A DNA stretch of 64,000 nucleotides from Alteromonas lipotrueae (GTDB lineage Bacteria; Pseudomonadota; Gammaproteobacteria; Enterobacterales; Alteromonadaceae): positions 80,183 to 144,182 of the forward strand of contig NZ_JAESDI010000012.1 in the NCBI RefSeq assembly GCF_019249215.1. The letters run 5' to 3'. Made by a program: the position numbers and the translations under genes. Position 1 is the first letter of the stretch. Each line of letters starts with the position of its first letter. The notes below the pieces were generated by a model. That model had not been told where the DNA came from. It was given only the letters and a program-made list of their open reading frames with translations, and searched no databases. Shown here one piece after another: positions 57,018 through 64,000 of this stretch.

Positions 57018-58655
57018 ATGAATATTTCAAGACGTAATTTCTTTCGACATTCTGCACGCTACATGGGCGCTTCTGCTACGCTACTTTCAGTTAATGCCCT
57101 ATCCACGCCACTACATTCTAGTTTGCTGGCTAATTACAAAACTGATAATCAGCACTATTTTAAACACGGCGTAGCCAGTGGCGACCCGTTACCTAACGCC
57201 GTCATAATCTGGACGAGAGTAAGTTCTTGCACAGACACCGTACCGGTTGATTTTTACGTAGCTACTGACGAGGGCATGACTAACTTGGTTGCAACAGGTG
57301 TGGCGCAAGCCTCTAGCGAGCGCGACTTTACGGTTAAAGTTGACGTGGAAAAATTAACTCCCAACACTAGCTATTACTACCAGTTCGAAGTATCAGGTTA
57401 TAGAAGCCGTATTGGTAAAACCAAGACAGTACCACTTGAGGCGACACATGCGCGCTTTGCGGTTGTATCTTGCTCAAACTACCCTGAAGGCTATTTCAAT
57501 GTGTACCATGCGCTAACCAATATTGATAATCTTGATGCCATTTTACACTTGGGCGATTACTTATATGAGTATGCAGAAGATGAATATGGTGATGGTTCGA
57601 GACTTGGCCGCGCCCCACTTCCTGATAAAGAAATAACTACACTAAGCGATTACCGCACTCGCCACGCACAGTATAAGACCGACCCCGACTTAGCCAAACT
57701 TCATGCTTTGCATCCCTTTATTACCGTATGGGATGATCATGAAATTACTAACGACGCCTATAAAGATGGGGCTGAAAATCACAATGAAGGCGAAGGGGAT
57801 TATCAGCAGCGTAAACATTTTGCAATTAAAGCCTACTATGAATGGATGCCAATACGAGAAGGAAATATTTATCGCCAGTTTGAATGGGGAGGGTTACTCG
57901 ACCTTTTTATGTTAGACACACGCATTGAAGGAAGAGATGCGCAAGTAGATTCATCTGTTGCGCCAGAGCGTAGTGACAGTAACCGCACACTACTGGGTGA
58001 CGAACAAGAACGCTGGTTACTCGATAATCTTGCAGCTTCTAATGCACATTGGCGCTTTCTAGGGCAACAGGTTATGTTTGGCCAGTTAAAAGGCATCAAT
58101 GCTCCAAACCTATCTGCAGCGGGTATTCCACTTACGCAAGATCTTGTTGCGCTGAATATGGATCAATGGGATGGATACCCAGAATCTCGGCAGCGCATTT
58201 TGGATGTAATTAAAGCCTATAAAATAGAAAATACGGTAGTGCTTACTGGCGATATTCATACCTCTTGGGGAATGGAAGTATTCGAAGACAGTACTAACGG
58301 GTATACCTATAACGATAGAATTCGCTTAGGAGAATCGCCTTTAGCGGTAGAGTTTGTGACTCCATCAGTAACATCTCCTGGGTTTCCTGATGAAATTGCA
58401 GACCCACTCGCCTTGCTTATTCCTACTATGAACCCCCACATGAAATACGTCGAACTTAAAACCCATGGTTTTATGGTAGTGGATGTTACCCGCCACAAGG
58501 TAGTTTGCGATTGGTGGTACGTTGATACGATTGAAGATCCTCGTTATACGGCACGATTAGCTAAAAGCATGTATACAGTTAGCGGTAGCCAACGTCTATC
58601 GGAACAGCCATCGCTTGGAGTATCTTTCGATTACACACACAATCCGTTTAAGTAA
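57018..58655 (+). CDS. phoD: PhoD-family alkaline phosphatase/phosphodiesterase
   Basis: A 545-residue Tat-exported enzyme. The signal has the twin-arginine motif SRRNFF. HGVASGDPLPNAVIIWTRV is the PhoD N-terminal domain start, and SCSNYPEGYFNVYHAL, LHLGDYLYEY, VWDDHEITND and VLTGDIHTSWG hold the metal site (Asp, Asp, His, Asp, His). PhoD hydrolyses phosphodiesters and monoesters using iron and calcium. It follows the metallophosphoesterase gene on the same strand. I found no PHO box before either gene, in contrast to the symporter at 37553. Confidence 0.9.
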   Translation: MNISRRNFFRHSARYMGASATLLSVNALSTPLHSSLLANYKTDNQHYFKHGVASGDPLPNAVIIWTRVSSCTDTVPVDFYVATDEGMTNLVATGVAQASSERDFTVKVDVEKLTPNTSYYYQFEVSGYRSRIGKTKTVPLEATHARFAVVSCSNYPEGYFNVYHALTNIDNLDAILHLGDYLYEYAEDEYGDGSRLGRAPLPDKEITTLSDYRTRHAQYKTDPDLAKLHALHPFITVWDDHEITNDAYKDGAENHNEGEGDYQQRKHFAIKAYYEWMPIREGNIYRQFEWGGLLDLFMLDTRIEGRDAQVDSSVAPERSDSNRTLLGDEQERWLLDNLAASNAHWRFLGQQVMFGQLKGINAPNLSAAGIPLTQDLVALNMDQWDGYPESRQRILDVIKAYKIENTVVLTGDIHTSWGMEVFEDSTNGYTYNDRIRLGESPLAVEFVTPSVTSPGFPDEIADPLALLIPTMNPHMKYVELKTHGFMVVDVTRHKVVCDWWYVDTIEDPRYTARLAKSMYTVSGSQRLSEQPSLGVSFDYTHNPFK

Positions 58656-58709
58656 AAAGGTAGCTTGCCGCCAAGATTGTGTTTTTAGGTTATAAAGCTC
58701 AAAAAACAA

Positions 58710-58731
58710 AAATGGGGCGTATGCCCCATTT
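58710..58731. terminator. Terminator between convergent phoD and ankyrin genes
   Basis: Perfect 9-bp AAATGGGGC-gtat-GCCCCATTT. On the minus strand a U5-G-U6 tract follows, so it best terminates the ankyrin gene, and it may also stop phoD transcripts. Confidence 0.8.
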
Positions 58732-58755
58732 GAATTGATTCGTAATTAATTGTCG

Positions 58756-59319
58756 TTAATTAGTATTTGATTCATTTAACGACTTAGCCAAATTATAATT
58801 GCCTTGCGATAACGCAATATCGGCCACTGAGTTACCTGCCAAGTCTTTGTGCTGGGGGTTAGCGCCTTGCTCAATTAGCTCATTCACTAAAGACTGCCTA
58901 TCGAACAAACTAGCGAACATGAGTGCCGTTTGACCTTGAGAGTTAGTTTCATCGATATTGCATTGTGCAAACATCAGTTTTCTAGCCACACTCAAATGCC
59001 CTTTGAAAATAGCCCCCATTAGTGCGGTGTTACCTTTGTTATCTTCCTGGCAGGCATTGATATTTTCCTTGCCAAGTAAATAAGTAACCGCATCGTTGTG
59101 GCCATGGTAAGCGGCTAGAATAAGTGCGGTATAACCTTTATCGTCAGCTACGTTTCCATCAAGACCTGCCTGATAAAAGGCTTGAAGCAACTCAACATTG
59201 CCCTCACGAGCGGCATCAAAATAGTGCGCTTTCAGGTCATCAATACTGGATTGCGCATGACATAGGCTCACGCTAAGCATTAAAGTAAAAAACAATAGTG
59301 TGCGTTTAACGATGTGCAT
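58756..59319 (-). CDS. Periplasmic ankyrin-repeat protein linked to catalase
   Basis: A 187-residue exported protein. The signal peptide ends SLCHAQSS. Four ankyrin repeats follow (DDKGYTALILAAYHGHNDAV, DNKGNTALMGAIFKGHLSVA, NSQGQTALMFASLFDRQSLV, DLAGNSVADIALSQGN). ATG 59319 has AGGAGA eight bases upstream. A longer frame from 59403 would not give a signal peptide. In Pseudomonas aeruginosa AnkB is encoded after katB and is needed for full periplasmic catalase activity. The same order here supports that role. Confidence 0.88.
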   Translation of the reverse strand: MHIVKRTLLFFTLMLSVSLCHAQSSIDDLKAHYFDAAREGNVELLQAFYQAGLDGNVADDKGYTALILAAYHGHNDAVTYLLGKENINACQEDNKGNTALMGAIFKGHLSVARKLMFAQCNIDETNSQGQTALMFASLFDRQSLVNELIEQGANPQHKDLAGNSVADIALSQGNYNLAKSLNESNTN

Positions 59320-59427
59320 TGTGGGTCTCCTGTGTCGTCGTTGGCAATGATAAATATGAGTAGTTGATATGAAAAAAGCTAAAAGGTAAAACAGGTGGTT
59401 CAAACGAAGTCTTTGATAACGATAACT

Positions 59428-59449
59428 GCCCTACCTAAATAGGTAGGGC
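59428..59449 (-). terminator. Hairpin between catalase and ankyrin genes
   Basis: Perfect 9-bp GCCCTACCT-aaat-AGGTAGGGC, 20 bp after the catalase stop, without a U-run on the minus strand. It may be an mRNA stabiliser or a weak attenuator between katB and the ankyrin gene. Confidence 0.5.
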
Positions 59450-59468
59450 GAGTTGATAGTGGTGTTAC

Positions 59469-61079
59469 TTATTGCATAAGGGCAGTTAAGCTTTCCGCTA
59501 CTTTCTTCGCTTTAGCAGCGCGGGCTGCTTGCTCGTCCATTAGTGCTTTTGCTTCTGCACGTACTTGCGAGATAGAAACCTTAGCTAGCTTAGCAACGCC
59601 GGTGCCGTATTCTTTATCAGCGTTGTACATGAATGCACTGATGATAACGCGAATCTCTTCTTCAGGTACCGATGCTAATGCACCACCCATGTTGTTGATC
59701 AAGTTCTTACGACCTTGCTTATCAAGGTTGCGATAGAACTCACCCGCTTGTTTGAAGTTCTGTTCCTTGTAGAAAGGAATTTGCTGTGTCATACCTGCAA
59801 GCGGCTTGCTTGAGTAACGGTATGCTGGATCTTCATTCAAGTCTAAGCGACGGCTAGGCTGGTAGTTAACATCACGGTTAGTTGATGTAGTACGAAGCTG
59901 GCCATGCTGCTCGTGGTTATTAATCTCAACATTTTTAGGCGCGTTTACCGGAATACGGTAAGCGTTAACACCTAAACGGTAGCGCTGGGTATCAGCATAA
60001 GAGAACAAACGACCTTGTAGCATTCTATCTTCTGACGGCTCAATACCTGGAATTAAGTTGCTTGGTGCAAATGCAGCTTGCTCAGTTTCTTCAAAGAAGT
60101 TGTCAGGTACACGGTTTAACACCATACGACCAATTTTGCGTGAAGCAACTAACTTCTCAGGCCAGATCTTTGTGGTATCTAACGGGTTGAAGTCAAAATC
60201 GTCTAACTGTTCTGGCTCAAGTTCTTGCAAATACAAATCCCATGAAGCGGTTTCGCCTTTCTCACCAATGCGAGTGTAAACGTCAGTAGTGTGTGGCTGG
60301 AAATCCATACCTTGTTGTTTCATTGCTTCTTCAGCAGTGAAGTTCTTAATAGGTTGGTTCGCTTTCCACGTAAATTTCACGTATTTAACATTGCCTTCAT
60401 CATCAACAAATTTGAATGCGTGAACACCTGAACCATCCATATTTAGGTAGCTTGCAGGCGTACCATAGTCAGAGAACAACATGGTTAGTGTGTGCGTAGA
60501 CTCTGGAACATGCGAGAAGAAGTCGAATACACGCTTAGCATCTTGCTTGTTGGTTACCGGAGACGGTTTAAATGCGTGAACCATATCTGGGAATTTAATT
60601 GCATCACGGATAAAGAACACAGGGAAGTTGTTACCGACTAAATCCCAGTTTCCTTGTTCGGTGTAGAATTTAACGGCGAAACCACGAGGATCACGAAGTG
60701 TTTCAGGCGAAAGGTGGCCGTGTACTACTGATGAAAAGCGCACGAATACTTCGGTCTTTTTACCTTCACCTTGGAAAGGTGCAGCAACTGTATCGTCAGA
60801 CAAATCTTCGTAGTTTTCATAGTAACCATGAATACCGACACCACGGGCATGAACCACACGCTCTGGAATACGCTCACGGTCAAACGCCGCTAGCTTCTCA
60901 ATTAGGTGAGAATCTTGTAAAAGCACAGGGCCCCAAGGACCAGCAGTTTGCGAGTTCTGGTTATCACCAACTGGTGCGCCATTTTGACGAGTAAGGGTAT
61001 CCGCTTGAGCAGTTAAGCCCATGCTTAACATACCTACGGTTACACAACTTATAATACTACGGGTAAACGATCGCTTCAT
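59469..61079 (-). CDS. katB: Periplasmic haem catalase KatB-like
   Basis: A 536-residue mono-functional catalase with an N-terminal signal peptide (ends LTAQADT), so it acts in the periplasm. His77 (RVVHARG) and Asn150 (VGNNFPVFF) form the distal haem pocket. The proximal Tyr is in RLFSYADTQRYRLG. The length fits small-subunit catalases plus signal and a short Ala/Lys-rich tail. Shine-Dalgarno AGGAG lies within the stop region of a 50-codon ORF just upstream, so translation may be coupled. Confidence 0.95.
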   Translation of the reverse strand: MKRSFTRSIISCVTVGMLSMGLTAQADTLTRQNGAPVGDNQNSQTAGPWGPVLLQDSHLIEKLAAFDRERIPERVVHARGVGIHGYYENYEDLSDDTVAAPFQGEGKKTEVFVRFSSVVHGHLSPETLRDPRGFAVKFYTEQGNWDLVGNNFPVFFIRDAIKFPDMVHAFKPSPVTNKQDAKRVFDFFSHVPESTHTLTMLFSDYGTPASYLNMDGSGVHAFKFVDDEGNVKYVKFTWKANQPIKNFTAEEAMKQQGMDFQPHTTDVYTRIGEKGETASWDLYLQELEPEQLDDFDFNPLDTTKIWPEKLVASRKIGRMVLNRVPDNFFEETEQAAFAPSNLIPGIEPSEDRMLQGRLFSYADTQRYRLGVNAYRIPVNAPKNVEINNHEQHGQLRTTSTNRDVNYQPSRRLDLNEDPAYRYSSKPLAGMTQQIPFYKEQNFKQAGEFYRNLDKQGRKNLINNMGGALASVPEEEIRVIISAFMYNADKEYGTGVAKLAKVSISQVRAEAKALMDEQAARAAKAKKVAESLTALMQ

Positions 61080-61232
61080 TTATGCTGCTCCTGAAAAACG
61101 AGTTTTATTGGTCGGGGTTTTCTGAGCGACACAAACTTGGTCGCCGTAATAGTTATTTGCATAGTTGCAAACCGATTGTGCTGGTTTAGCAACGAATTTG
61201 TGCGGTGTAAGTTTTTTTAAAATTGTGCTCAC
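61080..61232 (-). CDS. Small 50-residue ORF directly upstream of katB
   Basis: GTG start with AAGGAG seven bases upstream. 50 codons ending in TAA immediately before the katB ATG (TAAATG). The translation has basic residues, two cysteines (22 and 34) and QSVCNYANNYYGDQVCVAQ in the middle, and no signal peptide or membrane segment. The strong ribosome site, the exact abutment and the katB Shine-Dalgarno inside its last codons suggest a translated leader or small protein. No family recognised. Confidence 0.55.
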   Translation of the reverse strand: MSTILKKLTPHKFVAKPAQSVCNYANNYYGDQVCVAQKTPTNKTRFSGAA

Positions 61233-61617
61233 ATCAGCTCTCCTTGTTAGATGCGAGGATTATTCACGTTCTGCGAAAACTATTAAAATGACATTAATTG
61301 ATTAACTTAATTTGATTTATAGATGTGACTAAAGAATAGAAAACTGATTGAGTTTTTCGATTGGCATTTTAGACTGGGTGAGCTTGGGAAAATTTGCGAT
61401 TTGTTCGATAGTTTAATTAACAAGTCAATTTTTAACTTAACACCAAAAGGTTAGTATCTTTGATACTTATTTCAGAGTGACAACGATGGTAGATAAGAGA
61501 ATACACAAAGGAGTCAAAGGCAGAAGCAAAGGTAGGTAGGAAGATAGACAGAAAGGTAATGTACTTCACATACACAAAGCACATTACCGATAATCAGTTA
61601 CTTGAACATGGTGCTAG
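61233..61617. other. Intergenic region upstream of the catalase operon
   Basis: 385 bp between the start of the catalase transcript and the stop of the DUF839 gene. AT-rich, with scattered CTAT and ATAG elements but no arrangement that I would call an OxyR site. A 17-codon ATG frame at about 61486 has no support. No clear terminator for the DUF839 gene is seen. Confidence 0.5.
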
Positions 61618-63030
61618 TTAAAGCGCCATCCAGGGGCCTGTAATGGCCAAGGTCTTACTGGGAGAGTACATATTCACGAACAACACACTGCCGTCGTTAG
61701 TGAAGCACGCGCCGGCAAGTTCGGTTTGCGCGTGTAGTTTGGCAACGTTATAAATATCGCCCTCTGGTGTAACCCCGCGAAGGTGGTTATCTACCACTTC
61801 GGTGTACTGGTCTTCACATACAATCAAATGGCCATTAGGGCTTACTGTTAGATTATCGCCAAAGTTAAATAAGCTAGCGTCATCACTTTCAACGAATAAT
61901 TGTAATCTGCCACCAGAGGTCTCTAGGCTTGAAGCAGAATCAGCTGTAGCGCCTTGTTGCTGAGAGCTTTGTGGTTGAGAGCCTTGTGGTTGAGAGCGGT
62001 GTGGCTGGTAACGCATTATCTGACCTAGTTGCTTTGCCCCACCATTGGTACAGCAAAAATAAAGCTCGTTGCTGCCCCAATGCAGCCCTTCACCTCGAGC
62101 AAACAACGTTGCGCCCGCCTTATGACCTTGAACGCGCAAGTCATCATTAGGGCTTTCTGGCGTATGTAAATCAACCCAATCCACATTTAACCATTCTCCC
62201 AGATTCATACGCGCCTTATCCCAGTTACGAGAGTCGAACTGAGGCACACCTTTTATGCGCAAAGCCTGTAACTTACCGCCTTTATCAAGCTGGCTTTTCA
62301 CATTAGGAATAAAGCGATAAAACAAGCTATCGCCTCTGTCTTCCGTTAAATAAACAATACCCGTTTCTGGGTCGACACAAGTCGCTTCATGATTAAACCG
62401 CCCCATAGCCTTAAGCGGTTTAGCCTCTACTAACGTCTCAGCATCGGCAGGTACTTCAAAGATATAGCCATGTGCTTTAGAAATAACACCGTTAGGTTTA
62501 TCAACGGATTCTTCGCACGTTAACCACGTCCCCCAAGGCGTAATACCGCCAGCGCAGTTACGAATAGTACCTACTAAGCTAACAAACTCTTTTTCAACAA
62601 CTTTGGTATCAAGATTATAAACCAGCGTGGTGGTGCCTCCTGGCAGAGCGACACCGTTTTCAAAATGATCATAAGCAAGCTCAGTAGTATGAGTTTGAAT
62701 AGATTCAGGCTGGATAGATAGATGAGCAGCCTGTAACTCGTGATTTCGTACTAAGGCAACCCTATTTTTACCTAGCGAGAAACACCCCATGCCGTCTGCA
62801 CGATCGGGCACATTTAATCCATCACTCATGGCATCACCCAGTGATGAGATAACCTGGTAACTAAAACCCTGAGGCAAATCGAGAAGTTTCTTAGGATCAG
62901 GCACAAGCGGCCCGTAGCCTTTGGTGGTTGGCGTTAACACACCCGCATTCGCTTTACCCAGTGCACTTGATGCCAACCCAGCAAATGCCAAGGTACCCGC
63001 CCCTTTAAAAAACTGCCGTCTATTAATCAT
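61618..63030 (-). CDS. Tat-exported PhoX/DUF839-like phosphatase family protein
   Basis: A 470-residue protein of the PhoX/DUF839 beta-propeller family. The Tat signal is NRRQFFKGAG. Family features are VRNHEL, LPGGTTTLVYNL, GGITPWGTWLTCEES, GRFNHEATCVDPETGIVYLTEDR and GDNLTVSPNGHLIVCEDQ. PhoX enzymes are calcium/iron phosphatases, but many DUF839 proteins have unproven substrates. A Ser/Gln-rich insertion of about 25 residues lies in the middle, coded by three 15-bp repeats (61962-62006). ATG 63030 is preferred over a GTG three codons earlier. Confidence 0.85.
   Translation of the reverse strand: MINRRQFFKGAGTLAFAGLASSALGKANAGVLTPTTKGYGPLVPDPKKLLDLPQGFSYQVISSLGDAMSDGLNVPDRADGMGCFSLGKNRVALVRNHELQAAHLSIQPESIQTHTTELAYDHFENGVALPGGTTTLVYNLDTKVVEKEFVSLVGTIRNCAGGITPWGTWLTCEESVDKPNGVISKAHGYIFEVPADAETLVEAKPLKAMGRFNHEATCVDPETGIVYLTEDRGDSLFYRFIPNVKSQLDKGGKLQALRIKGVPQFDSRNWDKARMNLGEWLNVDWVDLHTPESPNDDLRVQGHKAGATLFARGEGLHWGSNELYFCCTNGGAKQLGQIMRYQPHRSQPQGSQPQSSQQQGATADSASSLETSGGRLQLFVESDDASLFNFGDNLTVSPNGHLIVCEDQYTEVVDNHLRGVTPEGDIYNVAKLHAQTELAGACFTNDGSVLFVNMYSPSKTLAITGPWMAL
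61962..62006 (-). repeat. Three 15-bp coding repeats in the DUF839 gene
   Basis: Units GAGAGCTTTGTGGTT, GAGAGCCTTGTGGTT and GAGAGCGGTGTGGCT in direct order. On the minus strand they encode five-residue SQPQx-like repeats in a Ser/Gln-rich loop. A likely length-variable site by replication slippage. Confidence 0.75.
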
Positions 63031-63392
63031 TATTATCACTCTTTGTACTAATACTTACGCATCTGATTTACGTGTACCCGATTAAACCAAATACTGCCTG
63101 CATCTATCATCACACACTATTGTTACATTATAACATTTATTACCTTTTCTCTATGACAATTACCGATGTTTTTATAGAAGACACCTCCCCTAGTAAACCA
63201 GTGCAGTTAAACCGGTCTATGATATTTAAAGAAAAGCACGACAAAGTTTACTTGTGTTGGTGAAAACACATGGCAATAGACCGAGAGATAAGGGATGAGT
63301 TCAGAGTGATAAAACTAAAATGAGTCAGCTTTTGAGTGCAGCTTAGGCTTCATATCAAACTTCTCATTGTTAAATAGAGTTTTGAGCACTTA

Positions 63393-63908
63393 GGAAACTT
63401 TCTACAGCATGGATGCTATAGCGAAGGCCCCATGGATGGGTTATCCCCTACTATAGCAATAGTAGATGCTGGCATTTACAAGAGAGGGAGTAGCCCCCAT
63501 CTAAAACCTTCCACAGCATAGATGCGACTGCACAGGCTCCATTGATGGATTCACGCCGCATTTCTGATGGGATTAATCACTATCTGAGTACGATGGCACG
63601 TTTAGAAGGAAGGGCTTTGTGCGCCTCGGAAACTCTCTACAACATGGATGCTGTAGCGAAGGCCCCATGGATAGGTTTACGCCGTTACCTTTACCCTAGC
63701 AACAACAGTCTGCTGTGTTGACAGAAGCGGCAGTAGAAGCCTATGTGAAACCCTCAGCAGGCTTTATACCCTACTATTTCAATAGTAGTTGCTGGTGTTT
63801 ACAAGAGAGGGAGTAGCCCCCATCAGAAACCTTCCACAGCATGGATGCTGTGGCAGAGGCCCCAGGGATGGGTTTACGCCGTGTTTCTGATGGGGGCTAC
63901 TCCCTCTC
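63393..63908. repeat. Array of four palindromic GGATG-type intergenic repeats
   Basis: Four copies of a unit of about 55 bp start near 63393, 63503, 63629 and 63826. Each has GAAAC..TTCC, then ACAGCAtggaTGCTGT and GGCCCCAtggaTGGGTT, two adjacent hairpins with the same TGGA loop, then TTTACGCCG. Copies differ at paired positions. A second element of about 54 bp with a CTACTATT/AATAGTAG hairpin precedes copies 2 and 4. The structure is like repeat extragenic palindromes or MITE-type elements. Confidence 0.75.
63805..63908. repeat. Perfect 26-bp inverted repeat around repeat copy 4
   Basis: Arms 63805-63830 and 63883-63908 are exact reverse complements over 26 bases (starting GAGAGGGAGTAGCCCCC). 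The 52-bp centre holds the two smaller hairpins of copy 4. A decayed relative surrounds copy 2 (63483-63571), where the right arm has diverged. Confidence 0.85.
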
Positions 63909-63932
63909 AAAACATAATCCCAAGACACAAAA

Positions 63933-63959
63933 AAGGCGCTCAAATGAGCGCCTTCTTTT
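63933..63959. terminator. Bidirectional terminator at the right end
   Basis: Perfect 10-bp AAGGCGCTCA-aa-TGAGCGCCTT stem followed by CTTTTT on the plus strand and by T-rich sequence on the minus strand. It lies just beyond the stop of the minus-strand gene entering from the right edge. Confidence 0.85.
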
Positions 63960-63979
63960 TATGCTTTGGTTTGCTTAGA

Positions 63980-64000
63980 TTAAAGAATCTTAGCTACAAC
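63980..64000 (-). CDS. C-terminal tail of a minus-strand gene (cut by window edge)
   Basis: The last six codons read VVAKIL followed by TAA, 21 bp downstream of which the terminator at 63933 begins on the same strand. Too short to assign a function. Confidence 0.45.
   Translation of the reverse strand, partial: VVAKIL

Larger units (their letters stand above)
63031..63979. other. Long non-coding region with structured repeats
   Basis: About 950 bp without a convincing gene. The left third (63031-63390) is AT-rich and holds a 63-codon frame without a ribosome site. From 63393 on it is filled by related palindromic units, described separately, and ends with a terminator at 63933. Confidence 0.65.

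Noticed and set aside
61233..61330. OxyR site upstream of the catalase operon
   Set aside because: CTAT and ATAG tetramers occur but not in the ATAG-N7-CTAT-N7-ATAG-N7-CTAT arrangement.
63072..63263. 63-codon plus-strand frame upstream of the DUF839 gene
   Set aside because: No ribosome site or domain, and it lies in the promoter region of the minus-strand gene.
63393..63908. Possible CRISPR array
   Set aside because: The units are long, palindromic and diverged, with irregular spacing and no uniform spacers. No cas genes are present.

Overview
The window looks like chromosomal DNA of a marine gammaproteobacterium of the Alteromonas / Pseudoalteromonas type. Supporting this are a divergent mdh/argR pair, several large TonB-dependent receptors, a cold-type chloride-dependent alpha-amylase whose catalytic residues match the Pseudoalteromonas haloplanktis enzyme after removal of a 24-residue signal peptide, an acetate-switch system (crbS, crbR, acs, actP), a RimK cluster and many secreted hydrolases. 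I see no insertion sequence, prophage, tRNA, rRNA or CRISPR array. Gene starts below were adjusted where a Shine-Dalgarno sequence or family alignment points to an internal start.

Layout. 0-1.2 kb: divergent mdh (cut by the left edge) and argR with two ARG-box-like operators between them. 1.2-1.9 kb: AT-rich gap with an 11-bp tandem repeat. 1.9-9 kb: two TonB-dependent receptors around a DJ-1/PfpI protein. 9-11 kb: an unrecognised membrane-anchored pair (PhnD-like binding protein plus a two-TM protein). 11-13.9 kb: uridine kinase and CNT nucleoside transporter, then a 2-oxoglutarate/Fe(II) oxygenase. 14-17.5 kb: TPR/transglutaminase-like lipoprotein, fasciclin protein, MAPEG protein, REC-GGDEF diguanylate cyclase. 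17.5-26.5 kb: exonuclease, CNMP-CBS-nucleotidyltransferase, acetate symporter ActP and DUF485 on the minus strand, divergent from the SSS-domain hybrid kinase CrbS, then a small MscS-like protein. 26.7-30.1 kb: rimK, an AspA/AstE-like deacylase, a RimB-like retropepsin and a periplasmic binding-like protein. 30.1-34.1 kb: acs-crbR divergent from a DcaP-like porin. 34.3-39.8 kb: alpha-amylase, Na/phosphate symporter with a PHO box, aldo/keto reductase and a chemoreceptor-like sensor without a signalling domain.

40-58.7 kb is the most unusual part. A signalling cluster (FHA-GAF protein, membrane Ser/Thr kinase with a large TPR exodomain, soluble histidine kinase, LuxR-type response regulator) is flanked by two paralogous secreted subtilases with SLH-like C-terminal repeats. 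It is followed by a PEP-CTERM-like protein, a cytochrome b/ethylbenzene-dehydrogenase-like haem protein, a metallophosphoesterase and a PhoD-type phosphatase. The same 18-bp inverted repeat, ATAGGGG-N4-CCCCTAT in idealised form, occurs before subtilase 1, before subtilase 2, before the PEP-CTERM-like gene and between the divergent haem protein and phosphoesterase genes. I read this as one locally encoded regulon.

A second shared operator, GACYWWRGTC, occurs five times in only two places: three copies in the acs/porin gap and two in the actP/crbS gap. It is a candidate site for CrbR or another acetate regulator. 58.7-63 kb: periplasmic catalase with an ankyrin partner and an unlisted 50-codon ORF coupled to it, then a DUF839/PhoX-like Tat protein. 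63.3-63.95 kb: a non-coding array of structured repeats, including a perfect 26-bp inverted repeat, before the tail of a further minus-strand gene.
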